NCBI RefSeq assembly: GCF_039729195.1
Contig: NZ_CP155796.1
Location: 5,270,001 to 5,334,000 of the forward strand
Direction of reading: 5' to 3'
From: Mycobacterium sp. DL
GTDB lineage: Bacteria; Actinomycetota; Actinomycetes; Mycobacteriales; Mycobacteriaceae
DNA: 64,000 nucleotides
Shown here: positions 56,661 through 64,000 of the stretch, in pieces
How positions within the stretch are numbered: position 1 is the first letter of the stretch
How the letters are laid out: each line of letters starts with the position of its first letter
Notes under the pieces: model-generated
What the model saw: only the letters and a program-made list of their open reading frames with translations
The model's database searches: none
What the model was told of the DNA's origin: nothing
Position numbers and translations under genes: made by a program

Positions 56661-57493
56661 ATCCCGACGCGCTGCGGCCCGTCGGAATCTTCGACTCCGG
56701 TGTCGGCGGGCTCACCGTCGCGCGGGCCGTGATCGACCAGTTGCCCCACGAGGAGATCATCTACGTCGGTGACACCGGCAACGGACCCTATGGGCCGCTG
56801 ACCGTTCCCGAGATCCGGGCCCATGCCCTGACGATCGGCGACGACCTCGCCGCGCGGGGGGTCAAGGCGCTGGTGATCGCATGCAACACGGCATCGTCGG
56901 CCTGTCTTCGCGACGCGCGGGAGCGCTACGCGCCCGTGCCTGTCATCGAGGTGATCCTGCCCGCGGTGCGGCGCGCAGTGCGATCCACCCGCAACGGCCG
57001 CGTCGGGGTCATCGGCACCGCCGCCACGATTGCCTCCGGCGCCTATCAGGACGCGTTCGCCGCGGCACGCGACATCGAGGTGTTCGCGGTGGCATGCCCC
57101 CGGTTCGTCGACTTCGTCGAACGGGGTGTCACCAGCGGCCGGCAGGTGCTGGGGTTGGCGGAGGGGTATCTGGAACCGCTGCAGCGCGCGGAGGTGGACA
57201 CGCTGGTTCTCGGCTGCACGCACTATCCGATGCTGTCCGGCCTGATCCAATTGGCGATGGGCGACAACGTGAGCCTGGTGTCCAGTGCCGAGGAAACCGC
57301 GAAGGACCTCCTGCGGGTGCTCACGGAGAACGAGTTGCTGAGGCCGCATCCCGACGCCGCGGCACCGCCGCCGAAGCGGGTGTTCGAGGCCACCGGCGAC
57401 CCCGAGGCGTTCACCGCACTCGCCGCACGGTTCCTCGGCCCCACCCTCGACGGGGTCCGGCCGGTTCAGCAACACCTGGGCACTCGATCTTGA
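56657..57493 (+). CDS. murI: Glutamate racemase
   Basis: A 278-residue enzyme supplying D-glutamate for peptidoglycan. The catalytic pair is Cys76 (IACNTASSA) and Cys187 (LGCTHYPML), and the N-terminus [14 protein letters not shown] is standard. The ATG at 56657 overlaps the rhomboid stop by four bases; the longer open frame upstream is a shadow of cysM and rhomboid. Confidence 0.96.
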
Positions 57494-57524
57494 TCTTCGC
57501 CGGCCAAAGCGGCGATGTTTTCGT

Positions 57525-57543
57525 CATGCCCATCGTGGGCATG
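57525..57543 (+). terminator. Hairpin between murI and MBL-fold gene
   Basis: CATGCCCA (57525-57532) and TGGGCATG (57536-57543) with a 3-base loop lie in the 58-base gap, 8 bases before the next GTG. It could terminate murI transcripts or shape the leader of the next gene. Confidence 0.45.
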
Positions 57544-57551
57544 GCAAGCTA

Positions 57552-58325
57552 GTGAGCGTGCGAATCACCGTACTGGGTTGCTCCGGCAGTGTGGTCGGGC
57601 CGGATTCGCCCGCATCGGGATACCTGGTGACGGCCCCCGATACCCCACCCCTGGTTCTGGACTTCGGCGGCGGCGTGCTCGGCGCGCTCCAGCGGTTCGC
57701 GGATCCCAACTCCGTGCACGTGCTGCTCTCCCATCTGCACGCTGATCACTGCCTGGATCTGCCTGGGCTTTTTGTGTGGCGGCGCTACCACCCGTCGCCG
57801 GCGCCGGAGCGCGGAGTGCTCTACGGGCCCGCCAACACCTGGGCACGGCTGGGCTCGGCATCCTCGCCCGAAGGCGGGGAGATCGACGACTTCACCGACA
57901 TCTTCGACATCCGGCACTGGGTGGACAACCAGCCCGTGGAGATCGGGTCGCTGACGGTGTTGCCGCGGCTGGTGTGCCATCCGACGGAGTCCTACGGCAT
58001 GCGCATCACCGATCCGTCGGGCGCGACTCTCGTCTACAGCGGCGACACCGGCTACTGCGACGCTCTCATCGATCTGGCTCGAGGTGCCGATGTCTTCCTG
58101 TGCGAGGCATCCTGGACGCACTCGCCGTCCCGGCCGCCCAGGTTGCACCTGTCGGGCACCGAAGCGGGGCGCGCCGCCGCCCGGGCCGGTGTCGCCGAAC
58201 TGCTGCTGACCCACATCCCGCCGTGGACGTCCCGCGAGGACGTGATCAGCGAGGCCAAGGCCGAGTTCGACGGCCCGGTGCATGCAGTGGTGTGCAACGA
58301 GGCATTCGACGTCACGCGCCGCTGA
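57552..58325 (+). CDS. MBL-fold hydrolase, cyclic-nucleotide phosphodiesterase (Rv1339-like)
   Basis: A 257-residue metallo-beta-lactamase-fold protein. The metal motif is LLSHLHADHCLDLPG, with later ligands in LVCHPTESYGMR, YSGDTGYCD and LLLTHIPPW. Equivalent to Rv1339, reported as an atypical class II cAMP phosphodiesterase that influences antibiotic tolerance. A second GTG at 57558 is an alternative start. The window also holds an adenylate cyclase (34304), the opposite activity. Confidence 0.85.
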   Translation: MSVRITVLGCSGSVVGPDSPASGYLVTAPDTPPLVLDFGGGVLGALQRFADPNSVHVLLSHLHADHCLDLPGLFVWRRYHPSPAPERGVLYGPANTWARLGSASSPEGGEIDDFTDIFDIRHWVDNQPVEIGSLTVLPRLVCHPTESYGMRITDPSGATLVYSGDTGYCDALIDLARGADVFLCEASWTHSPSRPPRLHLSGTEAGRAAARAGVAELLLTHIPPWTSREDVISEAKAEFDGPVHAVVCNEAFDVTRR

Positions 58326-58375
58326 CCTGAAACGCTGCTCGAGGTGGTGTCTGCGGCACCCGCTAGTGTTGGCCC

Positions 58376-59158
58376 GTGTCCAGACGAGAAGACGGCAGGC
58401 TCGACGACGAACTGCGCCCGGTCACGATCACCCGCGGCTTCACCTCCCATCCCGCAGGTTCGGTGTTGGTGGAGTTCGGCCAGACCCGGGTCATGTGCAC
58501 CGCGAGCGTCACCGAGGGGGTGCCCCGCTGGCGCAAGGGTTCCGGCCAGGGCTGGCTGACCGCCGAGTACGCGATGCTGCCCGCTGCGACCCACGAACGT
58601 TCGGGTCGGGAGTCGGTCAAGGGGCGAGTCGGCGGTCGTACCCAGGAGATCAGCCGACTCGTCGGCCGGTCCCTGCGCGCCTGCATCGACCTCGCCGCGC
58701 TGGGGGAGAACACCATCGCGATCGACTGCGACGTACTGCAGGCCGACGGTGGAACCCGCACCGCGGCGATCACCGGCGCCTATGTGGCGCTGGCCGACGC
58801 CGTGACCTACCTGGCCGCGGCGGGCAAGCTGTCGGACCCGCGTCCGCTGTCCTGCGCGATCGCGGCGGTGAGTGTCGGTGTGGTCGACGGTCGGATTCGT
58901 GTCGACCTGCCCTATACCGAGGACTCCCGCGCCGAGGTGGACATGAACGTCGTGGCCACCGACACCGGCACGCTCGTCGAGATCCAGGGCACCGGAGAGG
59001 GCGCGACGTTCCCGCGGTCGACGCTGGACAAGATGCTCGACCTCGCGATGGCGTCCTGCGATCAGTTGTTCGAGGTTCAGCGGCAGGCACTGCAACTGTC
59101 GTATCCCGGGGCCCTGCCCGAGTCGGGTGAACCCGCGAAGAAGGCGTTCGGAAGCTGA
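58376..59158 (+). CDS. rph: Ribonuclease PH
   Basis: A 260-residue phosphorolytic 3' to 5' exonuclease that trims tRNA ends. Signatures: [32 protein letters not shown] helix ([16 protein letters not shown]), [16 protein letters not shown] and [25 protein letters not shown] at 58364-58369 ends 6 bases before the GTG and could be a -10 for a leaderless transcript, although the -35 is poor. rdgB follows with overlap. Confidence 0.96.
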   Translation: MSRREDGRLDDELRPVTITRGFTSHPAGSVLVEFGQTRVMCTASVTEGVPRWRKGSGQGWLTAEYAMLPAATHERSGRESVKGRVGGRTQEISRLVGRSLRACIDLAALGENTIAIDCDVLQADGGTRTAAITGAYVALADAVTYLAAAGKLSDPRPLSCAIAAVSVGVVDGRIRVDLPYTEDSRAEVDMNVVATDTGTLVEIQGTGEGATFPRSTLDKMLDLAMASCDQLFEVQRQALQLSYPGALPESGEPAKKAFGS

Positions 59159-59772
59159 CCGAACTGCTGGTTGCCTCACGCAACCCGAAGAAGTTGGCCG
59201 AACTGCGCCGGGTGCTCGACACCGCGGGAGTGTCCGGCCTGACGCTGCTGTCCCTCGACGACGTTGCGCCGTTCGACGAGGCGCCCGAGACGGGGGCCAC
59301 CTTCGAGGAGAACGCTCTGGCCAAGGCCCGCGACGCCTTTGCAGCCACGGGGATTGCCGCGGTGGCCGACGATTCCGGGTTGGAGGTCGACGCCCTCAAC
59401 GGAATGCCGGGGGTGCTCAGCGCGCGGTGGTCGGGACGCCACGGCGACGACGCCGCCAACACCACGTTGCTTCTGGGGCAGCTCGCAGATGTTCCGGACG
59501 AGCGGCGCGGTGCGGCGTTCGTATCGGCATGTGCCCTGGTGTTCAGCCCCGTCGACTCGGACAGCGCGGTGGTGCGGGGTGAATGGACCGGCAGTATCGT
59601 GCGCGAACCCCGTGGCGACAGGGGCTTCGGCTACGACCCGATATTTCTGCCCGACGGTTCGGCGAGGACCGCCGCCGAGCTCGATCCGGCGGAGAAGGAT
59701 GCTTCGTCGCACCGGGGTCGGGCGCTGGCGGCATTGCTTCCGGCGCTGCGGGAGCTCACCTCCGCCCGGTGA
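59155..59772 (+). CDS. rdgB: RdgB/HAM1 non-canonical purine NTP pyrophosphatase, apparent CTG start
   Basis: A 205-residue house-cleaning enzyme that hydrolyses dITP and XTP. Signatures are the N-terminal [11 protein letters not shown] (S/T-x-N-x-x-K), [23 protein letters not shown], and GFGYDPIF. A start at TTG 59194 would remove the substrate-binding SRNPKK. The only codon before it, after the in-frame stop at 59128, that gives a whole protein is CTG 59155, which overlaps the rph stop (CTGA) exactly where relatives have a normal start. AAGAAGG lies 10 bases upstream. The 3' end is overlapped antisense by the acyltransferase. Confidence 0.88.
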   Translation: MTELLVASRNPKKLAELRRVLDTAGVSGLTLLSLDDVAPFDEAPETGATFEENALAKARDAFAATGIAAVADDSGLEVDALNGMPGVLSARWSGRHGDDAANTTLLLGQLADVPDERRGAAFVSACALVFSPVDSDSAVVRGEWTGSIVREPRGDRGFGYDPIFLPDGSARTAAELDPAEKDASSHRGRALAALLPALRELTSAR

Positions 59773-60905
59773 GGTCTGGTCAAACGGTGTAGCGCCCACG
59801 CGGCCGGGATCGTCAGTGCCAGGGTCGCTGCAATCAGCCCCGGCATCGATCCGGTGAACAGCGGCCATCCCAGCACGAGGTGCATCACCAGTGCCATGGC
59901 CAGCGAGTGCAGCAGGAAGATCTCGTAGGAGATCTCGCCGAGCCAGACCATCGGCCGGCTGCCGAGGAATTGTCGGTATCCGCCATTGCTGCCGAGCGCC
60001 AGCGGAGCGACCGCCAAGGTGGCGATCGCGGCGTACAGCAGCGACTTCGCCACCGGCACCCACACCGGGTCGGGACCGAGAATGGCGCCGCCGATCGGCG
60101 TCGACACCAGCAGGTACAGGGCCACCGCCAGCGGGATCGCGAGGCCCGCATGGCATCTCGCGCCGACGGCCTGCAGCAGGGCGAGTGCCATGCCGCCGAC
60201 GAACCAACCGATGTGGGCGGGCAACCACATGCCCGCTGAGTTCGGCAGCATGTCGGTGGTGGTGACGAGCAGGAGCCAGGTCGGGCCGACCGCGGCGATC
60301 GCGGCAAGGCCGAGCAGTGCCCGACCGGGCCGCCATCGGCCGCGGCACAGCACCCGCAGGACCAGATAGGCCAGTCCGGGGAGCACAGCGTAGAACGCAA
60401 CCTCCACCGCCATGCTCCACATCTGAGACAGCCCGGGATGCAGCATGGTCGTGAGGTAGTCGTCGGTGTAGATCTGCGAGAAGGTCAGATACCTGAGCAG
60501 GCCGTGCCAGGTCTGGCCGGGGGTGGGGCCCGGGGTGAAGACGGTGTACACGGCGAACGTGACCAGGACCGTCACCACGTAGGCGGGAACCACCCGACGC
60601 ACGCGGCGCCGCCCGTAGCGGCTCAGCGACGGCGCTGTTCGACCCTGTGCTGCTGCCCGCACCCACGGCCGGAACAACAGGAATCCTGACAGCACGAAGA
60701 AGATCGCGACGCCGATCTCCATGCGCGCGTAGACCGCTCCGAGATAGCCGTGGTTGAGATACCCGGTGGCGAACGCCGCGTGGGTGAAGACGACCAGAAG
60801 CGCGGCGACAGCCCGAAGGCCGGTGAGGGCGGGAAGGCGGGAAGCTGTGGCGTCGGGGCTGACCGCCGGGACAGCGCCGTGGCGCATCCCGGGGGTGGCT
60901 GACAC
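59631..60905 (-). CDS. Acyltransferase 3 (OafA/YrhL-like) membrane protein
   Basis: A 424-residue protein with about ten membrane helices. Motifs: RLPALTGLRAVAALLVVFTHAAF near the N-terminus (short core TGLRAVAALLVVFTH with catalytic His), FFVLSGFLLFRPW, and QMWSMAVEVAFYAVLP. It would O-acylate a cell-surface sugar or lipid. The GTG at 60905 is chosen. The last 47 codons run antisense through the 3' end of rdgB and are Ser/Arg/Ala-rich, unlike the family. It separates rdgB from the Rv1342c-like gene, so it looks like an accessory insertion. Confidence 0.85.
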   Translation of the reverse strand: MSATPGMRHGAVPAVSPDATASRLPALTGLRAVAALLVVFTHAAFATGYLNHGYLGAVYARMEIGVAIFFVLSGFLLFRPWVRAAAQGRTAPSLSRYGRRRVRRVVPAYVVTVLVTFAVYTVFTPGPTPGQTWHGLLRYLTFSQIYTDDYLTTMLHPGLSQMWSMAVEVAFYAVLPGLAYLVLRVLCRGRWRPGRALLGLAAIAAVGPTWLLLVTTTDMLPNSAGMWLPAHIGWFVGGMALALLQAVGARCHAGLAIPLAVALYLLVSTPIGGAILGPDPVWVPVAKSLLYAAIATLAVAPLALGSNGGYRQFLGSRPMVWLGEISYEIFLLHSLAMALVMHLVLGWPLFTGSMPGLIAATLALTIPAAWALHRLTRPHRAEVSSRSAGSNAASARPRCDEASFSAGSSSAAVLAEPSGRNIGS

Positions 60906-60924
60906 CGCACCGAGTTTACCGACC

Positions 60925-61269
60925 TCAGACGCCGAACTGCGCCTTGATCTTCTGGGTCTGGAAGTGCTCGACGATGATGCCGACAAGCGGGATCGTTCCG
61001 GCGAGCAGCACACCGACGGTCTTGGCGATCGGCCACCGGACCTTCACGGCGAGGTTGGCGGTGAACAACAGATAGACGAAGTAGACCCAGCCGTGCACCA
61101 CCGCGATCCAGCCGAGCGAGTCGTCGCCGTACCCGTACTTCAACACCATTTCGTAGCAGAGGGCGATCAGCCAGATGCCGGTCGCCCAGGCGAGGACCCG
61201 GTAGCCGAGCAGTGCTTTGCGGATGGTCTCGACGGGGGTGATGGGCGAGGGGGTGTCGGGTGCGGTCAC
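60925..61269 (-). CDS. DUF3817 membrane protein (Rv1342c-like)
   Basis: A 114-residue protein with three membrane helices and the DUF3817 pattern LLGYRVLAWATGIWLIALCYEMVLKY followed by VHGWVYFVYLLFTANLAV (each a conserved helix). The C-terminus FQTQKIKAQFGV is charged. It lies between the acyltransferase and LprD-like genes on the same strand, likely one operon. Function is unknown. Confidence 0.85.
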   Translation of the reverse strand: MTAPDTPSPITPVETIRKALLGYRVLAWATGIWLIALCYEMVLKYGYGDDSLGWIAVVHGWVYFVYLLFTANLAVKVRWPIAKTVGVLLAGTIPLVGIIVEHFQTQKIKAQFGV

Positions 61270-61282
61270 CTGAGGGTTCCTG

Positions 61283-61687
61283 TCATTCTCGGCTCAGTCT
61301 CGAGTCATCGTTGCTGTTGTCGTCGCTGGTGGTGCTGTCGGCTGCGGCCAGTTCGGCCAGATAGGCGTTGTACTCGCGCAGTGTCCTGTCGCCGTCGGCA
61401 TCGGTGGTCGGCCTGGGCCGCTCGGGCAGCAACCCGGCGGGGATCTCGGTGACGGCATCGCGTGGATGGGCTTCGGGAGGCGCCTGCTCGTAGCGGACGA
61501 ACTTGAAGTAGGCGTAGACGCAGAATCCGGCGAACAGCGGCCACTGCAGGGCGTAGCCGAGATTCTGGAAATTGCCGGATACCGATTCGAACCGGGTCCA
61601 CTGCCACCACGCGAGGCCGAGGCAGCCGCCTGCAGCGGCGATCACCAGCAGGATGAGCGCCGGCCTCCTACGCCGCGTAGTGGACAC
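61283..61687 (-). CDS. Small membrane protein or lipoprotein (LprD-like, Rv1343c)
   Basis: A 134-residue protein. An N-terminal hydrophobic stretch ends in AAAGGCLGLAWW, a possible lipobox; a second membrane segment (ALQWPLFAGFCVYAYFKFV) follows at about 46-64. The C-terminal half is acidic, with an LREYNAYLAELAA helix. Similar proteins are called LprD, but the second membrane segment makes a plain transmembrane protein equally likely. It is first in the operon with the DUF3817 gene, 13 bases away. Confidence 0.8.
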   Translation of the reverse strand: MSTTRRRRPALILLVIAAAGGCLGLAWWQWTRFESVSGNFQNLGYALQWPLFAGFCVYAYFKFVRYEQAPPEAHPRDAVTEIPAGLLPERPRPTTDADGDRTLREYNAYLAELAAADSTTSDDNSNDDSRLSRE

Positions 61688-61812
61688 CAGCCAACGGTAC
61701 CGCGCAGGGGATTGGCCGCATGAGCCGAGGACGAACTCCTCCGCGCCGTGTCATCGAGGTCGATCTTCGACACCGGGGTCGACTTGCCGGGATTGGTACG
61801 ATCACTCCCGTT

Positions 61813-61898
61813 GCGGGCGTGGCGGAAGGGAAGACGCGCGGTCTTTAGGTGTCCGTGTTCGAAAGAGCGTGGGGGTTCGAATCCCCCCGCCCGCACCA
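61813..61898 (+). tRNA. tRNA-Leu (anticodon UAG)
   Basis: An 86-base class II tRNA with encoded CCA (61896-61898). The acceptor stem GCGGGCG/CGCCCGC is perfect, the T arm GGGGGTTCGAATCCCCC is standard, and a long variable arm is present. The anticodon loop TTTAGGT gives UAG, which reads CUA and other CUN codons. With the assigned stem CGGTC/GTCCG there is one T-T mismatch next to the closing pair. Confidence 0.93.
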
Positions 61899-61958
61899 CC
61901 GGTCGGCAATGTGGCCGGGAGCTCCGCTCGACCGACGCCCGGTCGGCGTGAGCAGCGT

Positions 61959-62201
61959 TCAGGCAGGAGCCTCGACCGGGATCTCAGTGGATTGAGAAAA
62001 GAAGCACAGGATGCTCGCGGTGAAACTGACCACTGCGAACACTCCGGCGAAGATCGCGATCAGGGTCTCGGCCATCCCCCAGCTCGCGAGCGCGAACGCC
62101 AGCGCGATGATCGCGGTGAAGATGAGGAAAAGGCCGGTGGTGGCGACGGTCTCGTTGAACGGATCGTCGGGGCTGTAGGTGCCTTCGGCCAGGTCGGCCA
62201 T
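61959..62201 (-). CDS. Small two-helix membrane protein
   Basis: An 80-residue protein starting ADLAEGTYSPDDPFNETVAT, with two membrane helices (about residues 25-45 and 48-68). The start at 62201 has GAGGAGATTCC just upstream; a longer in-frame reading adds 23 unlikely residues. Similar small proteins occur in other mycobacteria without known function. It is 96 bases from the whiB6-like stop, on the same strand, so it may share that transcript. Confidence 0.8.
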   Translation of the reverse strand: MADLAEGTYSPDDPFNETVATTGLFLIFTAIIALAFALASWGMAETLIAIFAGVFAVVSFTASILCFFSQSTEIPVEAPA

Positions 62202-62297
62202 CGGAATCTCCTCGTGGGCGTAGCAGCGTGATGCGGGGTTGTTACCCACCGGTACGCCGCTGAAAACCACCCGCGGTCTTGAGTTGCGGAAATCACC

Positions 62298-62570
62298 TCA
62301 CCGTTTGCGCACCGACAGACCGTTGCGCTCGGCGAGCGACCTCAGTTGCCTGAGCGCAAACTGGCGGTTCCGACCGCCCCGCGGCAGCACGATCCCGGCC
62401 CAGAGCCCCTCCGCACCAGGTGTTACGCATGCTTCCCGGGCACACTGCCAGCGTCGGGGACACGCGCGGCACAGCGCCTTCGCGCCGTCGTCGGCGATGG
62501 TGATCCACCGGTCGGGATCACGCATGCACGGTGCCGTCCACGCTTGCTCTTCGATCGCCAGTGGATGCAC
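62298..62570 (-). CDS. whiB6: WhiB family iron-sulfur transcriptional regulator (WhiB6-like)
   Basis: A 90-residue WhiB protein. The [4Fe-4S] ligands are Cys15, Cys34, Cys37 and Cys43 (CMRDPDRW, LCRACPRRWQC), then the GLWAG turn at 55-59 and a C-terminal ALRQLRSLAERNG. CRACPRRW, AEGLWAG and LRSLAERNG match WhiB6, which controls ESX-1 genes in M. tuberculosis; no ESX gene is in this window. GTG 62570 is chosen because GGGAGGAGG ends 6-7 bases upstream; GTG 62576 would abut that site. Divergent from a TetR gene. Confidence 0.9.
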   Translation of the reverse strand: MHPLAIEEQAWTAPCMRDPDRWITIADDGAKALCRACPRRWQCAREACVTPGAEGLWAGIVLPRGGRNRQFALRQLRSLAERNGLSVRKR

Positions 62571-62595
62571 AGACACCCTCCTCCCGTCTTGGCAA

Positions 62596-62627
62596 TACAC
62601 TTGTATCGTACTTACGATACAGCTGTA
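62596..62627. promoter_or_regulatory. Long dyad operator between whiB6-like and tetR genes
   Basis: A perfect core, TGTATCGTA (62602-62610) and TACGATACA (62613-62621) around two bases, is extended by TACA (62596-62599) and TGTA (62624-62627). The 32-bp dyad is the best operator-like sequence in the window and lies between the two divergent genes. Binding by the adjacent TetR protein is inferred. Confidence 0.75.
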
Positions 62628-62646
62628 CTGTCGAATCGCGACGGGG

Positions 62647-63297
62647 GTGACGGTGACTACGGTGGCCACTGTGAGGTCGAAACCGGTTCGGACCGGTGCG
62701 GAAGAACCGCGCAACGTCGAACGGATTCGCGCCGCAGCCATGCGGTGTTTTGCGGAGAACGGAACGTCGGGCACGACCTTGCGGGGCGTCGCGGCAGCCG
62801 CGGGGGTGTCGCTCGGTCTGGTGCAACACCACTTCGCGACGAAGGCGGGACTGATCGAGGCCGTCGACGAGGACGTCGTGAGGCTGGTGATCACGCCTTT
62901 CGCCCAGCCGATCCCGGAGGACGCCCCGGATTCGATCGCCGAGATCGGTCAGCGGGTGACTCAGATCTTCACCGAACAGCCTGATGTCGCGGCTTACATC
63001 GGTCGTGCGCTCGTGGACGGCAGCCCGCTGGGTGCCACGATCTTCGACACCTTGTTCGCGCTGGGCCAGGCCCGGTGGCAGCAGCGCGCCGACCGCGGCG
63101 AAACCCGGCCGGACATCGATCTGACGTGGGCGCCCCTCAACGGCATCGTGCTGGCGCTCGGTGTCGTCAGCTTGCGCACCCATATCAACCGGCACCTACC
63201 CGAGCCGTTCACCACACCCGCGCAATTGCAGCGATGGCAGGTTGCCGTGGATTCGCTACTGCGCGAAGGGCTGTTCCGGCGACCCGACGGCGGCTGA
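62647..63297 (+). CDS. TetR family transcriptional regulator
   Basis: A 216-residue protein. The HTH lies at about residues 25-65 (TTLRGVAAAAGVSLGLVQHHF), followed by a helical ligand domain. The start is uncertain: GTG codons at 62647, 62653, 62662 and 62671 are all in frame before the HTH, with no clear ribosome binding site. Its divergence from the whiB6-like gene across a strong dyad suggests autorepression and control of whiB6. The convergent AraC gene ends one base away. Confidence 0.88.
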   Translation: MTVTTVATVRSKPVRTGAEEPRNVERIRAAAMRCFAENGTSGTTLRGVAAAAGVSLGLVQHHFATKAGLIEAVDEDVVRLVITPFAQPIPEDAPDSIAEIGQRVTQIFTEQPDVAAYIGRALVDGSPLGATIFDTLFALGQARWQQRADRGETRPDIDLTWAPLNGIVLALGVVSLRTHINRHLPEPFTTPAQLQRWQVAVDSLLREGLFRRPDGG

Positions 63298-63298
63298 G

Positions 63299-64000
63299 TC
63301 AATCCGGTTGTCCGGCAACCCTTCTGCGGTACGCCGACGGAGTCTCGCCGCAGAACTGGGCGAACGCCCGGGTGAAGGAGCTGATGCTGTCGAACCCGAC
63401 GGCGGTCGCGGTCTCCTGCACCGACTGCCGGGGTGCAGCGAGCAGGGCCATGGCGCGCAGCATGCGCGCGTGCAGCAGATACGTACGCCAGGAGAGGCCG
63501 AGCTGTTCGGCGAACAGCCGCCGCAGCGTTCGCTCCGACACCGACACCGCCCGGCTGACCTGCTCGCAGGACACCGTGTCGAGATGTTGTTTCGTGTAGT
63601 CCATCGCTGCAGCGACGATCGGGTGCGCTGAGGTCGGCAGGCTCAGTGGCGCCTCGTGCTCGAGTGCTTCACAGACCAGTGCGGCCAGGGTGCGGAAGAA
63701 TCCGTCGGAGAGCTCGTCACCGTGTGCGCGCTCGATCGGCCAGCGCAGCGCGTAGATCATCATCTCCCGGATCAGCGGGGACACCGCCAGGATGCGGGCG
63801 CGGTCGCCGCCTTCGGCGATCAGCGTCCGGTCGAACATCACCGCGACCGTTTTCACGTCGGGGTTCATCACCGCCTGGTGCTCCAGGCCCGCCGGGATCC
63901 ACGCCGCCTGCTGGGGTGGCAGCAGGTAGTGCGCCGAATCGGTCTCCACCTCGACCACACCGTGCAGCGCGTACTCGATCTGATGCACCTCGTGGGAGTG
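63299..64000 (-). CDS. AraC family transcriptional regulator (5' end beyond window)
   Basis: A partial regulator. The visible N-terminal part is a cupin ligand domain (HEVHQIEYALHGVVEVE, LLPPQQAAWIPAGLEHQ). The C-terminal 100 residues hold two HTH motifs, SCEQVSRAVSVSERTLRRLF and SVQETATAVGFDSISSFTRAFAQF. The frame is open to the window edge, and the GTG at 63988 lies inside the cupin strand, so the true start is outside. Confidence 0.9.
   Translation of the reverse strand, partial: HSHEVHQIEYALHGVVEVETDSAHYLLPPQQAAWIPAGLEHQAVMNPDVKTVAVMFDRTLIAEGGDRARILAVSPLIREMMIYALRWPIERAHGDELSDGFFRTLAALVCEALEHEAPLSLPTSAHPIVAAAMDYTKQHLDTVSCEQVSRAVSVSERTLRRLFAEQLGLSWRTYLLHARMLRAMALLAAPRQSVQETATAVGFDSISSFTRAFAQFCGETPSAYRRRVAGQPD

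Noticed and set aside
62571..62894. Upstream extension of the whiB6-like frame over the TetR gene
   Set aside because: It covers the dyad operator and is antisense to tetR; a strong ribosome binding site sits before GTG 62570.

Overview
The window is chromosomal DNA of a rapidly growing Mycobacterium (Mycolicibacterium-type). The evidence is uniformly high GC content, the mycobacterial gene order from rho through prfA, wecA, the atp operon, murA and rrnA to the glg, cysO and rph blocks, the fused AtpH (b-delta), Asp117 in MurA, and a 16S rRNA with a short helix 18. I see no prophage, transposase, CRISPR array or plasmid gene.

Layout. 1-4.4 kb: the 3' end of rho, a divergent MarR regulator and maleylpyruvate-isomerase-like pair with repeated operator half-sites, and a TetR regulator divergent from an acyl-CoA synthetase. 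4.5-8.7 kb: rpmE, prfA, prmC, tsaC and wecA (translation and cell-wall precursors). 8.9-17.4 kb: the complete F1Fo ATP synthase operon, preceded by an AtpI-like gene and followed by a DUF2550 gene. 17.4-25.1 kb: a cobalamin adenosyltransferase, murA with a probable leaderless start, then one rRNA operon (16S-ITS-23S-5S) with two promoters, visible precursor-processing stems and a strong terminator. 25.1-27.1 kb: alkylation repair (ogt and an Ada-AlkA fusion). 27.2-33.0 kb: a glycerol/dihydroxyacetone cluster (glpF-dhaK-dhaL-dhaM) with a divergent IclR regulator. 33-40 kb: STAS-fused glutaminase, membrane adenylate cyclase, nucS, methylmalonyl-CoA epimerase, fadA4 and a thioredoxin-TPR protein. 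40-47.3 kb: glgB, glgE and glgP for alpha-glucan metabolism. 47.3-59.8 kb: a metallopeptidase, dinG, pncB, clpS, the Mec-CysO-CysM cysteine pathway, rhomboid, murI, a cyclic-nucleotide phosphodiesterase-like MBL protein, rph and rdgB. 59.6-64 kb: an accessory acyltransferase, small membrane proteins, tRNA-Leu, a whiB6-like gene divergent from a TetR regulator across a long dyad, and a truncated AraC regulator.

Most notable observations. (1) The 16S gene carries two changes that compensate each other at the central pseudoknot: C18 is U and G917 is A, so the pair is preserved as U-A. (2) AtpE has Asn at residue 28, where the M. tuberculosis protein has Asp and where bedaquiline-resistance substitutions occur. 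(3) DhaM is an 820-residue EIIA-HPr-complete EI fusion, so the dha cluster carries the whole phosphoryl relay from PEP to dihydroxyacetone. (4) The whiB6-like gene and its TetR neighbour share a 32-bp dyad. (5) rdgB appears to start at CTG, and its 3' end is overlapped antisense by an inserted acyltransferase gene.
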